In this document: piece after piece, positions 39,501 through 50,828 of the stretch
Position numbering within the stretch: the first letter of the stretch is position 1
Layout: every line of letters begins with the position of its first letter
Assembly: GCA_048013815.1 (NCBI GenBank)
Contig: CM106585.1
Span: 10,044,001-10,108,000, forward strand
Length of the DNA: 64,000 nucleotides
Source: Setoptus koraiensis
Taxonomy: Eukaryota; Arthropoda
Direction: 5' to 3'
The notes under the pieces: generated by a model
Databases searched by the model: none
Told to the model about the DNA's origin: nothing
What the model saw: only the letters and a program-made list of their open reading frames with translations
Made by a program: the position numbers and the translations under genes

Positions 39501-42500
39501 AGCGACCAAACACTAGACCAACTGAAGCAATTGCGCACCTGTGACATAGGGTCGGCCAAAATAGTGACTTACGAGGTGAGTTTGTCGAAAAATCGATCAA
39601 TCAATGCATAAATCGTTCACTATAAATCGTTGATTCGCGCAACAGTGATCTAACAGTTCCATACCGCACCATCCGACAATTCGACAATCCGAAAATCCGA
39701 AAATCTGACGATCCGACGACCCGACGAATTCCGACAGGCGAGCTTCGAGCAGCAAGGTATAATGTCCATCAGTGAGTATCAATTGGTCAGTGATGCAAAT
39801 CAAAATTTGATGATTACCACGAGCAACAAAAACAACAAACTATTACAACAATTAGACAATAGCAGTAATAATAGCTGCGACAGCGACATATCGGCATCCA
39901 ACAGGCATCACATAGGCAACAACAGCACAACAACAGCGAGCAACAACCCGCCAGACAGCCCGCTATTTAAAGCCGTCAAAGCCATGGACCACAATCAACA
40001 GCATCAGCAACTCAGTAGACAGCAGCAACAACAACAGTCGTCGGATAATCCCATAGACAACAACGTAAATAGCGCCAACTTGGACGTGCTCAATTCAGAC
40101 AATAATAGTAAATTATTTATTGCACAAACAATAATGCGACAATTTCCCTCAATGCTAGACGACTTTGTCGCGGCCCACGCAACAATGACGGCAAACAACA
40201 TGCAAATAAACAACAACAACAACAACAATTACACAAACACTAACGCAAACAGAACGACCGACGATGATGAAACAGATGATTACATGATCGGCGCTGGCGG
40301 TGATATTAGGACTGGAGCTCGCCAACGGATCTCATTTAACTGTAATAACAACACAACAAGTGCCGGCGCCAGCAATTTGACCAGCGCTAGCACCAGACTG
40401 CATCAGCAGCACGTGCCCAATGAGAATAATGAGCAGCAGCAGCATCATCAGTCGCCAGCAGAGCACAGTTTGCAGAACCGGAAGTTGTCACAGCAGCAGC
40501 AGCAGCAAGCATCGCGCAGTCAGTCTAGTCGGCACCATGACGCAACAGTGATGGGCTCAGTGTCTGAGGATGACGACAATGACGACATGATCAATGTTGA
40601 CGATGTTTCCGATCAAGAAGAACGAGACGACGACGACGACGACGCGGACGCCGACTACCTGGAACTACAGGAACTAGAGGAAAACTCGTTGTCGGATGAC
40701 GAGCAAATTGTTGGCAATAACAACAACAACAATAATAATAGCAGTAATAATAAGAAGAAGCAGCCCACTGATTTATCCGCTGATTGCGCCAGACCAACAA
40801 TCAGCATCAATCACCAAGACCAACTGATAAAATCAGACCAGCAGCGCCATCTGAACGTGGCGAGGTTGGCGCAACGAAAGCAGCAACAGCAAGCGGCCAA
40901 CAACAGCAGCAACAACAACAACAACAAATCCACCACGGACACTCCATTGGATCTCAGCACGTGCTCCACGCCACCTATGATGGGCGGCAGCGCAACTATC
41001 GCCACTACTACACAAAACTATGCGTCATCTAGACAGCGTCCGACGGCCGTGTCGCCTGCTGACCAAGTTGCTGGCCAGCATCACACTATGATGCAACAAC
41101 TAATGGCCGCAACAAAATCTGGTCTCATTAGCATGGAAAATTTGACTAATTTGTTTGCCGGAATACAACAGAAACAGCAGCAGCAGCAGCAAACTGCAAC
41201 AACTCAGCAGCAACAGCGGCACCAGCGGCAGGCCACCGATGAGACCGGAAGCTCGTCGTCGTCGTCGTCGGTGTCCATGATCAACAACATGCTCATGCTG
41301 CTGAATGCCCAAGCCAACAACAGCAAGCAACCGACAGCGACAAGTGCGCCCGCCGGCAAGCACCAAGACCCGCAACCGGAACAACTGTTTGCCCAGCAGC
41401 ATTTGAACAGCCGATTGAGAACAGAATCGCTCAATAACATTCTTCATCGTCACAGTGGCAGCGGGGGCGGGGGCGCAAGTCGACCCAGCCAGCATCGCTC
41501 GCCGTCGCGCTCGTCCTCGTCGCCATCGAGCCCCCTATCGCCAAACAACAACAATAACAACAATCAAACTGACCACCAACAACTAGGCAACAAGCAACTG
41601 TTCGATGCCAGCTCCCTCTACGCAATGTACGAATTGCACAATCAGCAGCAGCAATCTATGCAAGCGCTGGACAACAACAACGGAAGTGGATCGCAACAGC
41701 ACCAGCAACATCCAATGTATCACCACCAGAGTTTGTTCAATCTTCAGGCGAAGAAGCGCAAACATTCCGACGACAACAATTTAAGCAGTGTGATGCAATA
41801 TGCGGCCACAACAGCGGCCAAAATCAGCGGCACTCTGGCCAGTCTCGGTCAACAACAGCAACAACAACAACAGCAGCAACAGCAGCATCTCGGCGGCTTC
41901 AATCAGCAACAATCGGCCGCTTACCAGCGGCACCGTCAATTGTCGCACAACAGCAACAACCAAAACAACAGCAACAGACAGCAAGCTTTATATTCACCTA
42001 CCTCAAATCTCGGCGGCAGTTCGCCTGCATTCGAGCAGCAACTCCTGAACAAAAGCGCCCAAAATCACACCAGCAACACCAATCACCTGTTGCTGGGCCA
42101 CTCAAACAAGTCCTTGCAGCATCGCCACCACCAATTGTATCAGCAGCAGCAACAGCATCACAATCATCATCAGTTGCGCAATATTTCTGGCACCACCGGA
42201 AGTGGTAGTGGCGCCGGAAGCGGAAGTGGCCACGCCACCAACAAGGGAGAGTCGTCGCCACCGCAACGTATTCTGGGCCAGACCAGTCTGACATCGTCGT
42301 CGTCGGCTTCTCATCATCATGCCAACATTGTAACGCCGGCCACTACTGGCACCAGTTTGGGGCACCATTTGCCAAAGAGTAAATCTGAGCGTTACACGTG
42401 CAAATATTGTGGCAAAAATTTTCCCCGATCTGCCAATCTGACGAGACACTTGCGTACGCACACTGGCGAACAACCGTACAAATGTAAATATTGTAATAGG

Positions 42501-44345
42501 TCATTTAGTATTTCGTCAAATCTTCAGAGGCACGTCAGAAACATACACAACAAAGAGCGACCATTTAAATGTGCCCTATGCGACAGATGCTTCGGCCAAC
42601 AAACAAATCTCGACAGACACCTAAAGAAACACGAAACAGAAGACACACAACAACAGCAACAGACCCAATTTCCGGTCCAGCCAACAGCGCCCATTTCCGG
42701 TCGGCATCAGCCGGCGTCGCTGGCGCAGCATTTGTCGTCCAAGTCATCGGGTCACCATCACAACAACAATGCCTCAAACACATTGCATCATTTATCGGCC
42801 TCTAACTATTTAAGCGGTCTCAGTTCATCGCTCAATCATCACAGAATGGCAGCAACAAACAACAATCGCAACAACAACAACATCTTGCAACAACTTTCCG
42901 GCGCCAGTCCCGCCGAAGATTCGCCTAGTTCCTCACCGGCGCCGCCGATGCAGCAACTGGCGCCAGCGTCGTCTCTAGCGGGGCCCCTGTCGTCATTGGT
43001 GGGCTCTCATTCAACCAACAACCTGATCACTCAATTCTCATCCATACTCAACAGCAATCCAAATCCGTTGGCGAGCGCCCTCAGCGAGTCGCCGACCATG
43101 CTGGGCGGCGCCTCTGGTGGCCATCATCATCACTTCAATCCGACCATAAATCACCACATGGCCTCTTATCTGCAACAGGCTGCCAGGGCTGTGGCCGCGG
43201 CCAGATTGCGCGAACAACAGCAGCACCAGTCCAGTCCGAGTTCGGACAAATCGCAGCAGCATATTGATCCGATCGACATGTTCTCTGGCGAGGACAATCA
43301 ACGGCAGCGGCACAGTGGCTCAGATCGTTTGCGAAGCTCAAGAGCGAGCAAGACAATCAAGGAGGAACAGTCCAATGATGAGGACGACGACGACGATCTA
43401 GACGATGTTGATGCTGATCGCCAGGTAGACGATGATTCGGATGGCGATGATTTAATTAGCGAGCAAGACCAAAGAGAAGAAGAGAGTGATAAGAAGAGAG
43501 AGAAATCGCGCTCATTAGGCAACGCCAGCTCAGATGGTTGCAAAGCGGCGGCGCCGCGAAATACTAGCGGCAAGCCGGCAACAGCAAACTCTCGCCAACA
43601 ACAGCGGCCCCCGATCAAACAAGAGTCGGCCTCTAGCCTAATCGGAAGCGACGAGGAACTGGAGAGTAGCGGTCGCATTAGACTCAGGCCACGGCCGGGC
43701 AGATCGACGGCGCTAACTTCGGCACTTCCGGTTGTTAGTAACAGACGAGGCAGTTGTAGTAATTCGTCGTCGGCTAGTGGCTCCATAGCTCACAGGTCAG
43801 CGGCTCATCATCATCAGGCTCGAGCCAACGTGGCCAATGTGGCTCGTCGTCAGCAGGGGGCACCCAATGACGATGACAAAATGATTCAGCATGATGATGA
43901 GCACCATGATGATGAGCATGATGACGATGACGACAACAATTCTGACAATAATTGTCCACAATCTGATTACAAGACGGCGGCTGCTATGACATGTGCATCA
44001 TCTGACATCAACGACTCGCCAACCATGGCAAAATTGTCGTCGCGTAGAAAGCGAAGCCAACCATCCAAGTCGTCGATAGATGGTGCCAACAGCGGGGCCC
44101 AATTCAAACAGGACCGGAAACAGTTGCCAGAAAACGATAAGAAAACAACAATCATTCAACAAGATGATAATGAGATCACTGATGCAACAGAGGGCGAGGA
44201 TAGCGACAACGACAACCAATCAGTAGTGACAAAAGAGCACACGATACGGGACGACGACGGCAGCGCCTCGCCAGTTGACAATGACAACAACAATCACACC
44301 AGCAACGCCGAAGATCGCCAACAAGACGCCGTCGATTCTAATTAA
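36514..44345 (+). CDS. Hamlet/MECOM/PRDM16-type C2H2 zinc-finger transcription factor (5' end missing)
   Basis: A nuclear DNA-binding regulator. Three exons are visible: 36514-38890; 39227 or 39249 to 39575; and 39738 (or 39753) to the stop at 44345. The first cluster (37409-37819) has five fingers, the last ending H-x3-C, and closely matches the MECOM/PRDM16 proximal fingers ([50 protein letters not shown]). The second cluster (42392-42633) has the family's three distal fingers ([35 protein letters not shown]). Between them lie two CtBP-binding motifs, PTDLS (40764-40778) and PLDLS (40944-40958). The rest is poly-Q/N/H, with acidic tracts near 37015-37170 and 40620-40700. The first exon opens with the second half of a finger-like motif ([12 protein letters not shown]), so its C-x2-C half would be in an upstream exon. 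No PR domain is seen in the window. The middle exon's frame depends on the acceptor used. Family assignment is very secure; exact exon ends are less so. Confidence 0.93.
39227..39575 (+). CDS. Middle exon with two possible acceptors and two frames
   Basis: Two AG acceptors lie 22 nt apart, before 39227 and before 39249. Exon one ends in phase 0. Using the first acceptor reads a frame containing [17 protein letters not shown] and a glutamine run, then stops at 39398-39400. Using the second gives a frame open through to the donor GAG|GTGAGT at 39575/39576, in phase with the last exon (containing [24 protein letters not shown] sequence). About 150 nt is therefore open in both frames. An assembly indel in the CAA/CAG run is the main alternative explanation. 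Confidence 0.6.
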
Positions 44346-45640
44346 TTGCTGATTCAAACAACCATCAAATGATAAGAGCTAGTCATTTAAGAAGTTCTGA
44401 CAACGACACACACACACACACAGTACCGAGAAACAACTTTTAATCATGATTGATTATTATTAGTTAGTTAGTGTTTATTTTCTAGACATATTTACACAAT
44501 TGCCGATTGCCGTAACAAATAAGCCCCACTATCCGTGTCTGTTGTCTTGTTTCTGCGACTGGACAGCGAAACAATTGAGTGTTGCGCGGATGTAACACGA
44601 CCGACATGACACAACAACGAACATCTCATTGACATTGCATCATTGTGAGAATAACTCATGCATATCAGCGCCGTCAATGCGCATCATTATTAGAAAAAAT
44701 CCGATAAATTGCAAGCAAAAATTGCAAATTATGCCCATGTCGAATTAGCCGAGTCAAATTGGAGAAAAACAAATAAGTATTCGAAGGAATTTACACGACA
44801 CGTTGTCGACCTGCTGACACAACATACCGATTGAACACACAAACTGTAGAAAAGTAGTAACTAGAAAAAATAGTGTCTATTGTGACGACATGTCCATTGT
44901 CGTCGTAATGGTCACGTATGTAAATACAATGCATTAGTTTAGACAAAACTCAGCCAGTTTTGTTCCCATTTCAGTCTTATTGTACGTAACAATTATATGC
45001 GAACATAGCGAATGAACATTAATTAAAATCATAACATGATCATGATGTAAATTTTACATAACCGACAACATTAGCTGTTTAGATGATGATTAAATTTATA
45101 TAGTTTCATACATGTATAGTAATCAACTTAATTGTTTCTATTACTATTATTACTATTATTATTGGTATTAATATTATTATTATAATAATTATTATTATTA
45201 TTAGTGCATTGTCATGTCGCACACACACACACACACACACATGTATCATATAACATTATTATTAGAAGACAACAACGTTACATAATCACAGCTAGAGCAA
45301 CTGACTAGAACCCTTTACATGTATGCAACCAAATAAGTAAAATCAATTAAAATTGTATCGAAATTGAACTCATTTGTTCGTCTGTCGCCCGCTTATTTCT
45401 TGTTGATTTTCATTATTTTTTTTAGTAGTTTTCTCATGAGTACATATTTTCGCTCCAAAATAGCTCCGGGTGTGACTTATGGAACCCGTAAAGTTTGATG
45501 AGAAGTCAAATTAGATCATTTTGACTAAAATGAAAATTTTTGTTTTCAGTACAACCAGTTCTTCTGTATTGTCCACTGAAAATTACCTGTACGATCCAAA
45601 ATGATCAATGATGCGTATGGTTTTAAACAGAAACGCTGTT
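44346..45640 (+). other. 3' UTR and intergenic DNA after the zinc-finger gene
   Basis: No gene is recognised. It is AT-rich, with ATT/TAT repeats at about 45140-45205 and a CA run at 45220-45241. No canonical AATAAA was found; ATTAAA occurs near 45013 and 45345. From about 45,370 the base composition changes to that of the 5S island. Confidence 0.5.
45220..45241 (+). repeat. (CA)n microsatellite
   Basis: About 11 uninterrupted CA units in the probable 3' UTR. Confidence 0.85.
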
Positions 45641-45759
45641 GTGTAGGACCATACTACGTTGAAAACACCGCATCTCGTCAGATCTGCGAAGTTAAGCAAC
45701 GTCAGGCCCGGTTAGTACTTGGGAGGGAGACCACCTGGGAACTCCGGGTGTCCTACACT
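45641..45759 (+). rRNA. 5S ribosomal RNA, copy 1
   Basis: A full-length metazoan 5S gene of 119 nt. The ends GTGTAGGAC and GTCCTACAC pair perfectly (helix I). The internal Pol III control region is intact: box A-like AAGTTAAGCAACGT, intermediate element near TACTTGGGAGG, box C near GGAGACCACCTGGGAACTCC. A T-run (TTTT) follows at 45759-45762. Its 3' flank (to about 45867) is shared with copies 3 and 5. It points towards the truncated secreted-protein copy downstream. All five copies in the window look identical by eye. Confidence 0.96.
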
Positions 45760-45904
45760 TTTACTTTTTGCTGAAAAAAAAAGCTTGACGTGAGGGGTCT
45801 TCCCATACTTGAGTGATGCTTTTTATTTTGGGGCTTCCATTTTCAGAAATAGAGCAATAGATTCAATAGAATTTATCTACATGGAGTAAACATTTTTCAT
45901 CTTA

Positions 45905-45912
45905 TATAAATA
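45905..45912 (+). promoter_or_regulatory. TATA box of truncated family copy A
   Basis: TATAAATA lies about 115 bp before the ATG, within a block conserved upstream of all three family members (ACATTTTTCA, then TATAAATAG, then GTGAG). Confidence 0.75.
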
Positions 45913-46026
45913 GATGTGAGGTTACAGTAGTAATATTGCATAAATTGTGTTTAAATGACAGCCAACGAATACGATATGTGAGTCTTATTCGATTTCACCA
46001 ATTTCTGGATTCAAATTTAGATAAAG

Positions 46027-46383
46027 ATGTCTGTACAACAAGTGTTTTCCTTTTTGCTGGTCGTGGGCGTCGTCGGTTCTGTCTTGCCTGGCAGTTTGGG
46101 AAAACTATGGACATCATCAAAGTCACTTTGCAAAGAAAAAGTGAAATCTCTCGACTCAGTGTCCAAGTTCATAGAATTCATAAACGAATTGGACCAGACA
46201 CCGGAAATAGATAGCGAAACTACAAGCAAAATAATCAACGACTGTTTGAACAGTTACAATGGCGCGGAAGATGTGAGAGCCGTGAAAGAAATGGTTCAGA
46301 CACTGCCAACATTTCATTCTGTGTGTGAGGAAAAATCCATCGAGAACATCGTGGCAGTTCAATATCATCTGACCAGCCAGTGA
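46027..46383 (+). pseudogene. Truncated copy (A) of the six-cysteine secreted-protein family
   Basis: The 118-codon frame starts with a signal peptide (MSVQQVFSFLLVVGVVGSVL) and is nearly identical in DNA to the first third of the full gene at 52592-53656, apart from a missing stretch after the signal peptide. It keeps the first three conserved cysteines. At about 46377 the coding sequence jumps into a segment (46377-46420) that matches, in reverse, 50612-50650 in the 3' flank of gene B. The rest of the coding region is therefore deleted, with a short CCAG match at the junction. The promoter is intact, so a short secreted peptide could still be made. The copy is bracketed by 5S genes facing inward (45641 + and 46436 -). 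Confidence 0.75.
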
Positions 46384-46435
46384 TTGGTTCTAGAAGCCAG
46401 CCTTTCGCATCTTCTGTTTTTCAGCAAAAAGTAAA

Positions 46436-46554
46436 AGTGTAGGACACCCGGAGTTCCCAGGTGGTCTCCCTCCCAAGTACTAACCGGGCCTGACGTTGCT
46501 TAACTTCGCAGATCTGACGAGATGCGGTGTTTTCAACGTAGTATGGTCCTACAC
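46436..46554 (-). rRNA. 5S ribosomal RNA, copy 2
   Basis: Same 119-nt sequence as the other copies, on the - strand. The gene is followed by TTTTACTTTTTGCTG and an A-run, after which it passes into the flank of truncated copy A. It points towards the 3' end of copy A (convergent). Its upstream spacer (46555-46860) is nearly identical to that of copy 4. Confidence 0.96.
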
Positions 46555-46860
46555 GAATGAAGAGCAGTTTAAAACCAAATTTATTATTGATCAATGTTCA
46601 TCAACTCTTTTCCAAAATAAAAAAGTTGCAATTCCCGCTTCGAAAGCAAGACCGTCCTTTGCAGAAATGTCATTCATTGTCAAACGACAGTTATCTCATA
46701 TCTTCTTCCTAAATATGGCCTAGTTACTTTACTTGACGTCTTTTCAATATGTCAAATCAACAGAGCCCTTATGGCCCAGCTACAGTAGATCACGTTGTTA
46801 CCTAGCTTATCTATCCGAACGCGGCAGGTCAACAGTCTGATCACTAATGAGATATCTTAT
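46436..46860. repeat. Duplicated 5S plus upstream spacer (matches 53744-54168)
   Basis: About 425 bp nearly identical in direct orientation to 53744-54168, covering the 5S gene and about 305 bp of spacer. Part of the same spacer is found inverted at 50078-50193. This indicates recent duplication or ongoing homogenisation. Confidence 0.9.
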
Positions 46861-47390
46861 CACCGATCGTAGCTTGAAGAACTGGAAGAATATTGATTTG
46901 TCAATAATTAGTGTTCGTACAGTGCTGATTGACGATCGATGCATTTCTGTCTAATGCGAAATTTCTATGAACCACGAAAGTTCAGGAATAGTGTTCTAGC
47001 CAACGCTGAATTGTCAATCATATGTCTAGATGTGCTTTTTGCTGAACATTCGATGGTGGCAACTCATTAATTCTTGCTTTGGCCTTGATTTTTTTATTAA
47101 TGGCCTAGAAGATAAGAAGAATACTAATGATATGCCACACATTATTCAATTACGTGTGACATAATGAATCTAATTACTTTTGTATAATAAGGTAAAATAT
47201 CTGTCAGATGAAATTATGTCTCCAACATGGCGATGCAACTTGTATTGTCTATCGTTACTGTCTGATCCAATGAGCGCCTGCATATCAATGATGAAAAGAA
47301 CACACTAGAGGAAGGAATAAGAGCCTCCCTTTAAAGTTTTTGTTTCTCCTTCTGCCCAATTAACTAGGCATACAGCAATTAAAAGACTAA
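46861..47390. other. Upstream region of the chitinase
   Basis: No gene is recognised. Sequence is AT-rich and without CAA/TTG repeats. No clear TATA box was seen before the chitinase ATG. Confidence 0.5.
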
Positions 47391-49889
47391 ATGAAAGTAT
47401 TAGTGTGTCTTGTGTTCGCAAGTCTCCTTGCTGAAGGTGAGTTAAAACTTGAAAAATTGTTTTTTTTTTCTCAGAAGTAATGGATCAAATAGAGAAAATA
47501 ACCACCAATAAGCAATTTTCGGATGTTCGAAACCATCAAATAATCATGTGAAGCCTCTCTCACATTCATGCTTGTCAAAAGTTATCGAAGGTATTGATAG
47601 ATATAAAATTCATTTGTATTCGTTCCAGGATATGCCCAAAAACTTGTTTGTTATTATGGTTCATGGTCAGCTTATAGACCAGGCTCCGGAAAATTTTCCG
47701 TGGAAAACATAGATCCATATATGTGCACCCATTTGATTTACGGGTTAGTTGAACACAAACGAGTTATTTCTGTAGTATAGTAAATTTCCCCCCCCCCCTC
47801 AATGGGTCGTAATCTTCAGCGAATAAATCGATAAGGCACGAAAAACATGATCTTAGTGTAAAAAGTAGCTTCGGCAAATGTAGCATGCGTACAACAATTG
47901 TACCATGATATTTATATCTAAGATCATTTTTGCTTTATTGATAATTACTAGCTGATAGATCGTGCGAGAATGCGACCAATTTGGTTTGATCTCTTTCTCC
48001 AAATTTGAAACAAAAATAAACTGAACCCGACAACCTGATTTGCAAAATCGCCGACTAGGTTCTCTGGACTCGGTCAGGACGGACGAATAAAAGCCTTAGA
48101 TCCATGGAATGACCTGCAGAATAACAATGGGGCCATGCGAAGATTCACTGATCTGAAAAGATTGAACTCTAACCTTAAAACACTTGTGGCCATCGGTGGT
48201 GAGTAATTGTTAATCAATTCAGTGTTGCAACATAAGAGGCAAAGTGGGAACTTAAGGTTGCCGATACATTCCATTTGCATACATTTACTACAATTTATTC
48301 GAAATATTTTTGCTCAGGTTGGAACGAGGGCAGCTCCAAATACTCTGATATGGCCTCGGACTCGAGGAGCAGAGCCAAGTTCATTCAGAGTGTTTTAGAT
48401 TTTATCGACGAATACAACTTTGATGGACTGGACCTCAATTGGGAATATCCGGCATCCAGAGGTGGCCGATCTGTGGACAAGCGAAATTATGTGTCTCTAC
48501 TGAGCGAACTTAAAAGCGCCTTCAGAGAGCATGACTATTTGCTGTCGGCGGCAGTTGCTGCCGACAAGTTCACTATTGACAACTCATACGACGTTCCGCA
48601 GCTATCCAGGTAAATGGGAGAGAATGTATGAGAATGCAAAAAAGATCTAATCTGACCATGAGAATGTATTTGTAACGACTCCACGAATTATATTCTAAAC
48701 TGTTTGCTCATTTAATTGTGCGAGCAGATATCTCGATATGATCAACATTAAGAGCTACGATTATCACGGAGCCTGGGAGAGCAAGACGGGCTTGAATGCG
48801 CCGCTGTACAGCTCGCCAGTTTTCCAAAAGAGGTACCCCGAAGACCAGTTGCTGAATGTGAATTTCACAATTAACTACTGGATACAAAAGGGCGCTGCGC
48901 GGAACAAAATCAATTTAGGCCTGGCGTCGTATGGTAGATCATTCACCCTGGACAATGCTGGCAGAAATTTCATTTACTCGCCAGCCAGTCAGAAGGGTCG
49001 AGCGGGGGCCTATACGCAGGAGCCGGGCTTCTTGGGTTTCAATGAGATATGCGAGCTACTTCAAGACGGACCGGACTCGTGGACCACAAAACGCGATCGC
49101 TACTATCGTACTCCGTACGCATTCACGAACGGAAATCAATGGGTCGGCTACGACGATGCTGTTAGCTTGAAGGAGAAAACACAATTCGCCCAATCGTTGT
49201 CACTGGGCGGCATTATGGTGTGGTCAATGGAAACGGACGACTTTTCGGGTAGATGCGGCCAGGGCACTTATCCGCTGATAAAGGCTGTGAAAAGTCAATT
49301 GACAAATGATGAGTCGCCGGCGCTTGTCGAGGGCGGCATGGGCGGCCATCATCAGGGCGGCGGCGGTATGAGAGGTGGCGGGTCCCATGGTGGTGCCTCG
49401 TGCAGATCATCGGAGCATCCAAGTAGATCGTCGAGCCCGAGCGGTCACCGCGAATACAAACAGACAGAAGTTTGCCCGTGCGGCCGAACTAGCGGAGGTA
49501 GCTGTCGGTGCAACAAAAAATCACAACCGTCCCACACGCAAGTTAAAGTTATCGAGACAGAAGAAGAATGTCCATGCAAATCCAAGCAAACAACAGTCGA
49601 ACCAAAGAGTCATAGCGAACCAAAATCGCATATGCAATGCAAATGCAGCACTAAATCGGGGGGCACCACCAGTTGCAAGTGTAAAACTCGACCGAAGACG
49701 TTCACTTGTAGCCGCGAGGGTATGTTTGCCGATCCACAAAAGTGCACATGCTTCCATGTTTGTACATTGGATGTCAGCAAAAAGACTTACACTGATCACA
49801 AACTCGATTGTGGGCCTGGCACTGCTTTCAGTGAGAAGTTGAAATCTTGCGACCACATAGCAAATGTGCCATCGTGTCGCAATAAATAA
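47391..49889 (+). CDS. Secreted GH18 chitinase-like protein with C-terminal chitin-binding domain
   Basis: Five exons with GT-AG borders: 47391-47436, 47629-47743, 48059-48198, 48318-48609, 48728-49889; 584 aa. Residues 1-16 form a signal peptide (MKVLVCLVFASLLAEG). GH18 barrel at about 18-390: CYYGSWSAYRPG, VAIGGW, the active-site strand DGLDLNWEYP (136-145), SYDYHGAWE, GLASYGRSFTL and GGIMVWSMETDDFSG. The canonical motif is DxxDxDxE. Here the third Asp is Asn141, while the acid Glu143 and Asp139 are present, so activity may be weakened or its pH range shifted. A Gly/His/Ser-rich linker with five C-x-C pairs (447-516) follows. Residues about 523-581 form a type-2 chitin-binding (peritrophin-A) domain. 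The likely role is chitin turnover or binding in cuticle or gut. AATAAA overlaps the stop codon. Confidence 0.93.
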
Positions 49890-50077
49890 TTAGATTATCA
49901 AATGTTCATTTATTTCCACAATCGTTTTGTTTATGAGGCATCATTATCGTAAATTGACAGTGAGACACTATTATTTGGGCAACGTAAAAAATTGCCCACA
50001 ACGTGAGCGCCGACATGTAGGTGTATAATCTGGGATGATCAGTGATTAATACGGTTTATCTTTACGGAACAATTGTG
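49890..50077 (+). other. 3' flank of the chitinase
   Basis: A short 3' UTR or intergenic stretch. The shared 5S spacer begins at about 50078. Nothing else is seen. Confidence 0.5.
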
Positions 50078-50193
50078 ACATTTCTGCAAAGGACGGTCTT
50101 GCTTTCGAAGCGGGAATTGCAACTTTTTTATTTTGGAAAAGAGTTGATGAACATTGATCAATAATAAATTTGGTTTTAAACTGCTTTTCTTTC

Positions 50194-50312
50194 GTGTAGG
50201 ACCATACTACGTTGAAAACACCGCATCTCGTCAGATCTGCGAAGTTAAGCAACGTCAGGCCCGGTTAGTACTTGGGAGGGAGACCACCTGGGAACTCCGG
50301 GTGTCCTACACT
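50194..50312 (+). rRNA. 5S ribosomal RNA, copy 3
   Basis: The same 119-nt gene with intact internal promoter and T-run. Its upstream spacer (50078-50193) matches in reverse those of copies 2 and 4. Its downstream spacer (to about 50612) matches copy 5's downstream spacer. It points towards the 3' end of gene B (convergent). Confidence 0.96.
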
Positions 50313-50612
50313 TTTACTTTTTGCTGAAAAAAAAAGGCTTGACGTAAGGGGTCTTCCCATACTTGAGTGATGCTTTTTATTTTGGGGCTTCCATTTTCAG
50401 AAATAAAGCAATAGAGACACCGAAGAAGCCTCTTCGTAAACGACAAACCGGAAACGGAAATCAACCATATTTCAGAGATGTTTTTCTCGCAAACTCTTCC
50501 CACTTTTGAGAACGAGAACCAGAAATAAAGATATATGGATTTTGACATTCCTTTTGCTATCAGCAATACAAGTGCATGATCGTGCTAATCTCGTTTTTTG
50601 ATCTGCCTAACG
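50194..50612. repeat. Inverted duplicate of 54166-54580 (5S plus downstream spacer)
   Basis: The 5S gene and about 300 bp of downstream spacer occur again on the opposite strand at 54166-54580, with only scattered differences. Part of the same spacer follows copy 1 at 45760-45867. Confidence 0.9.
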
Positions 50613-50828
50613 GGATGCAAAAAACTGGCTCCTAGAACAAGCGCTGGTCATGAAATTCAGCATGAAAATACAATCGAGCGCAAGAAACGAGACTTTCTGC
50701 TGGCGAAGCTCGGGAATGTACAAGCCTTATTTTTATCCACAGCATATCATATGGTTTGGATGAGTAGAGCTTCATATCATTATTTTCATCGCTGCTGCGA
50801 ATTCCAATTCAGTTTCTCTACATCTTTC

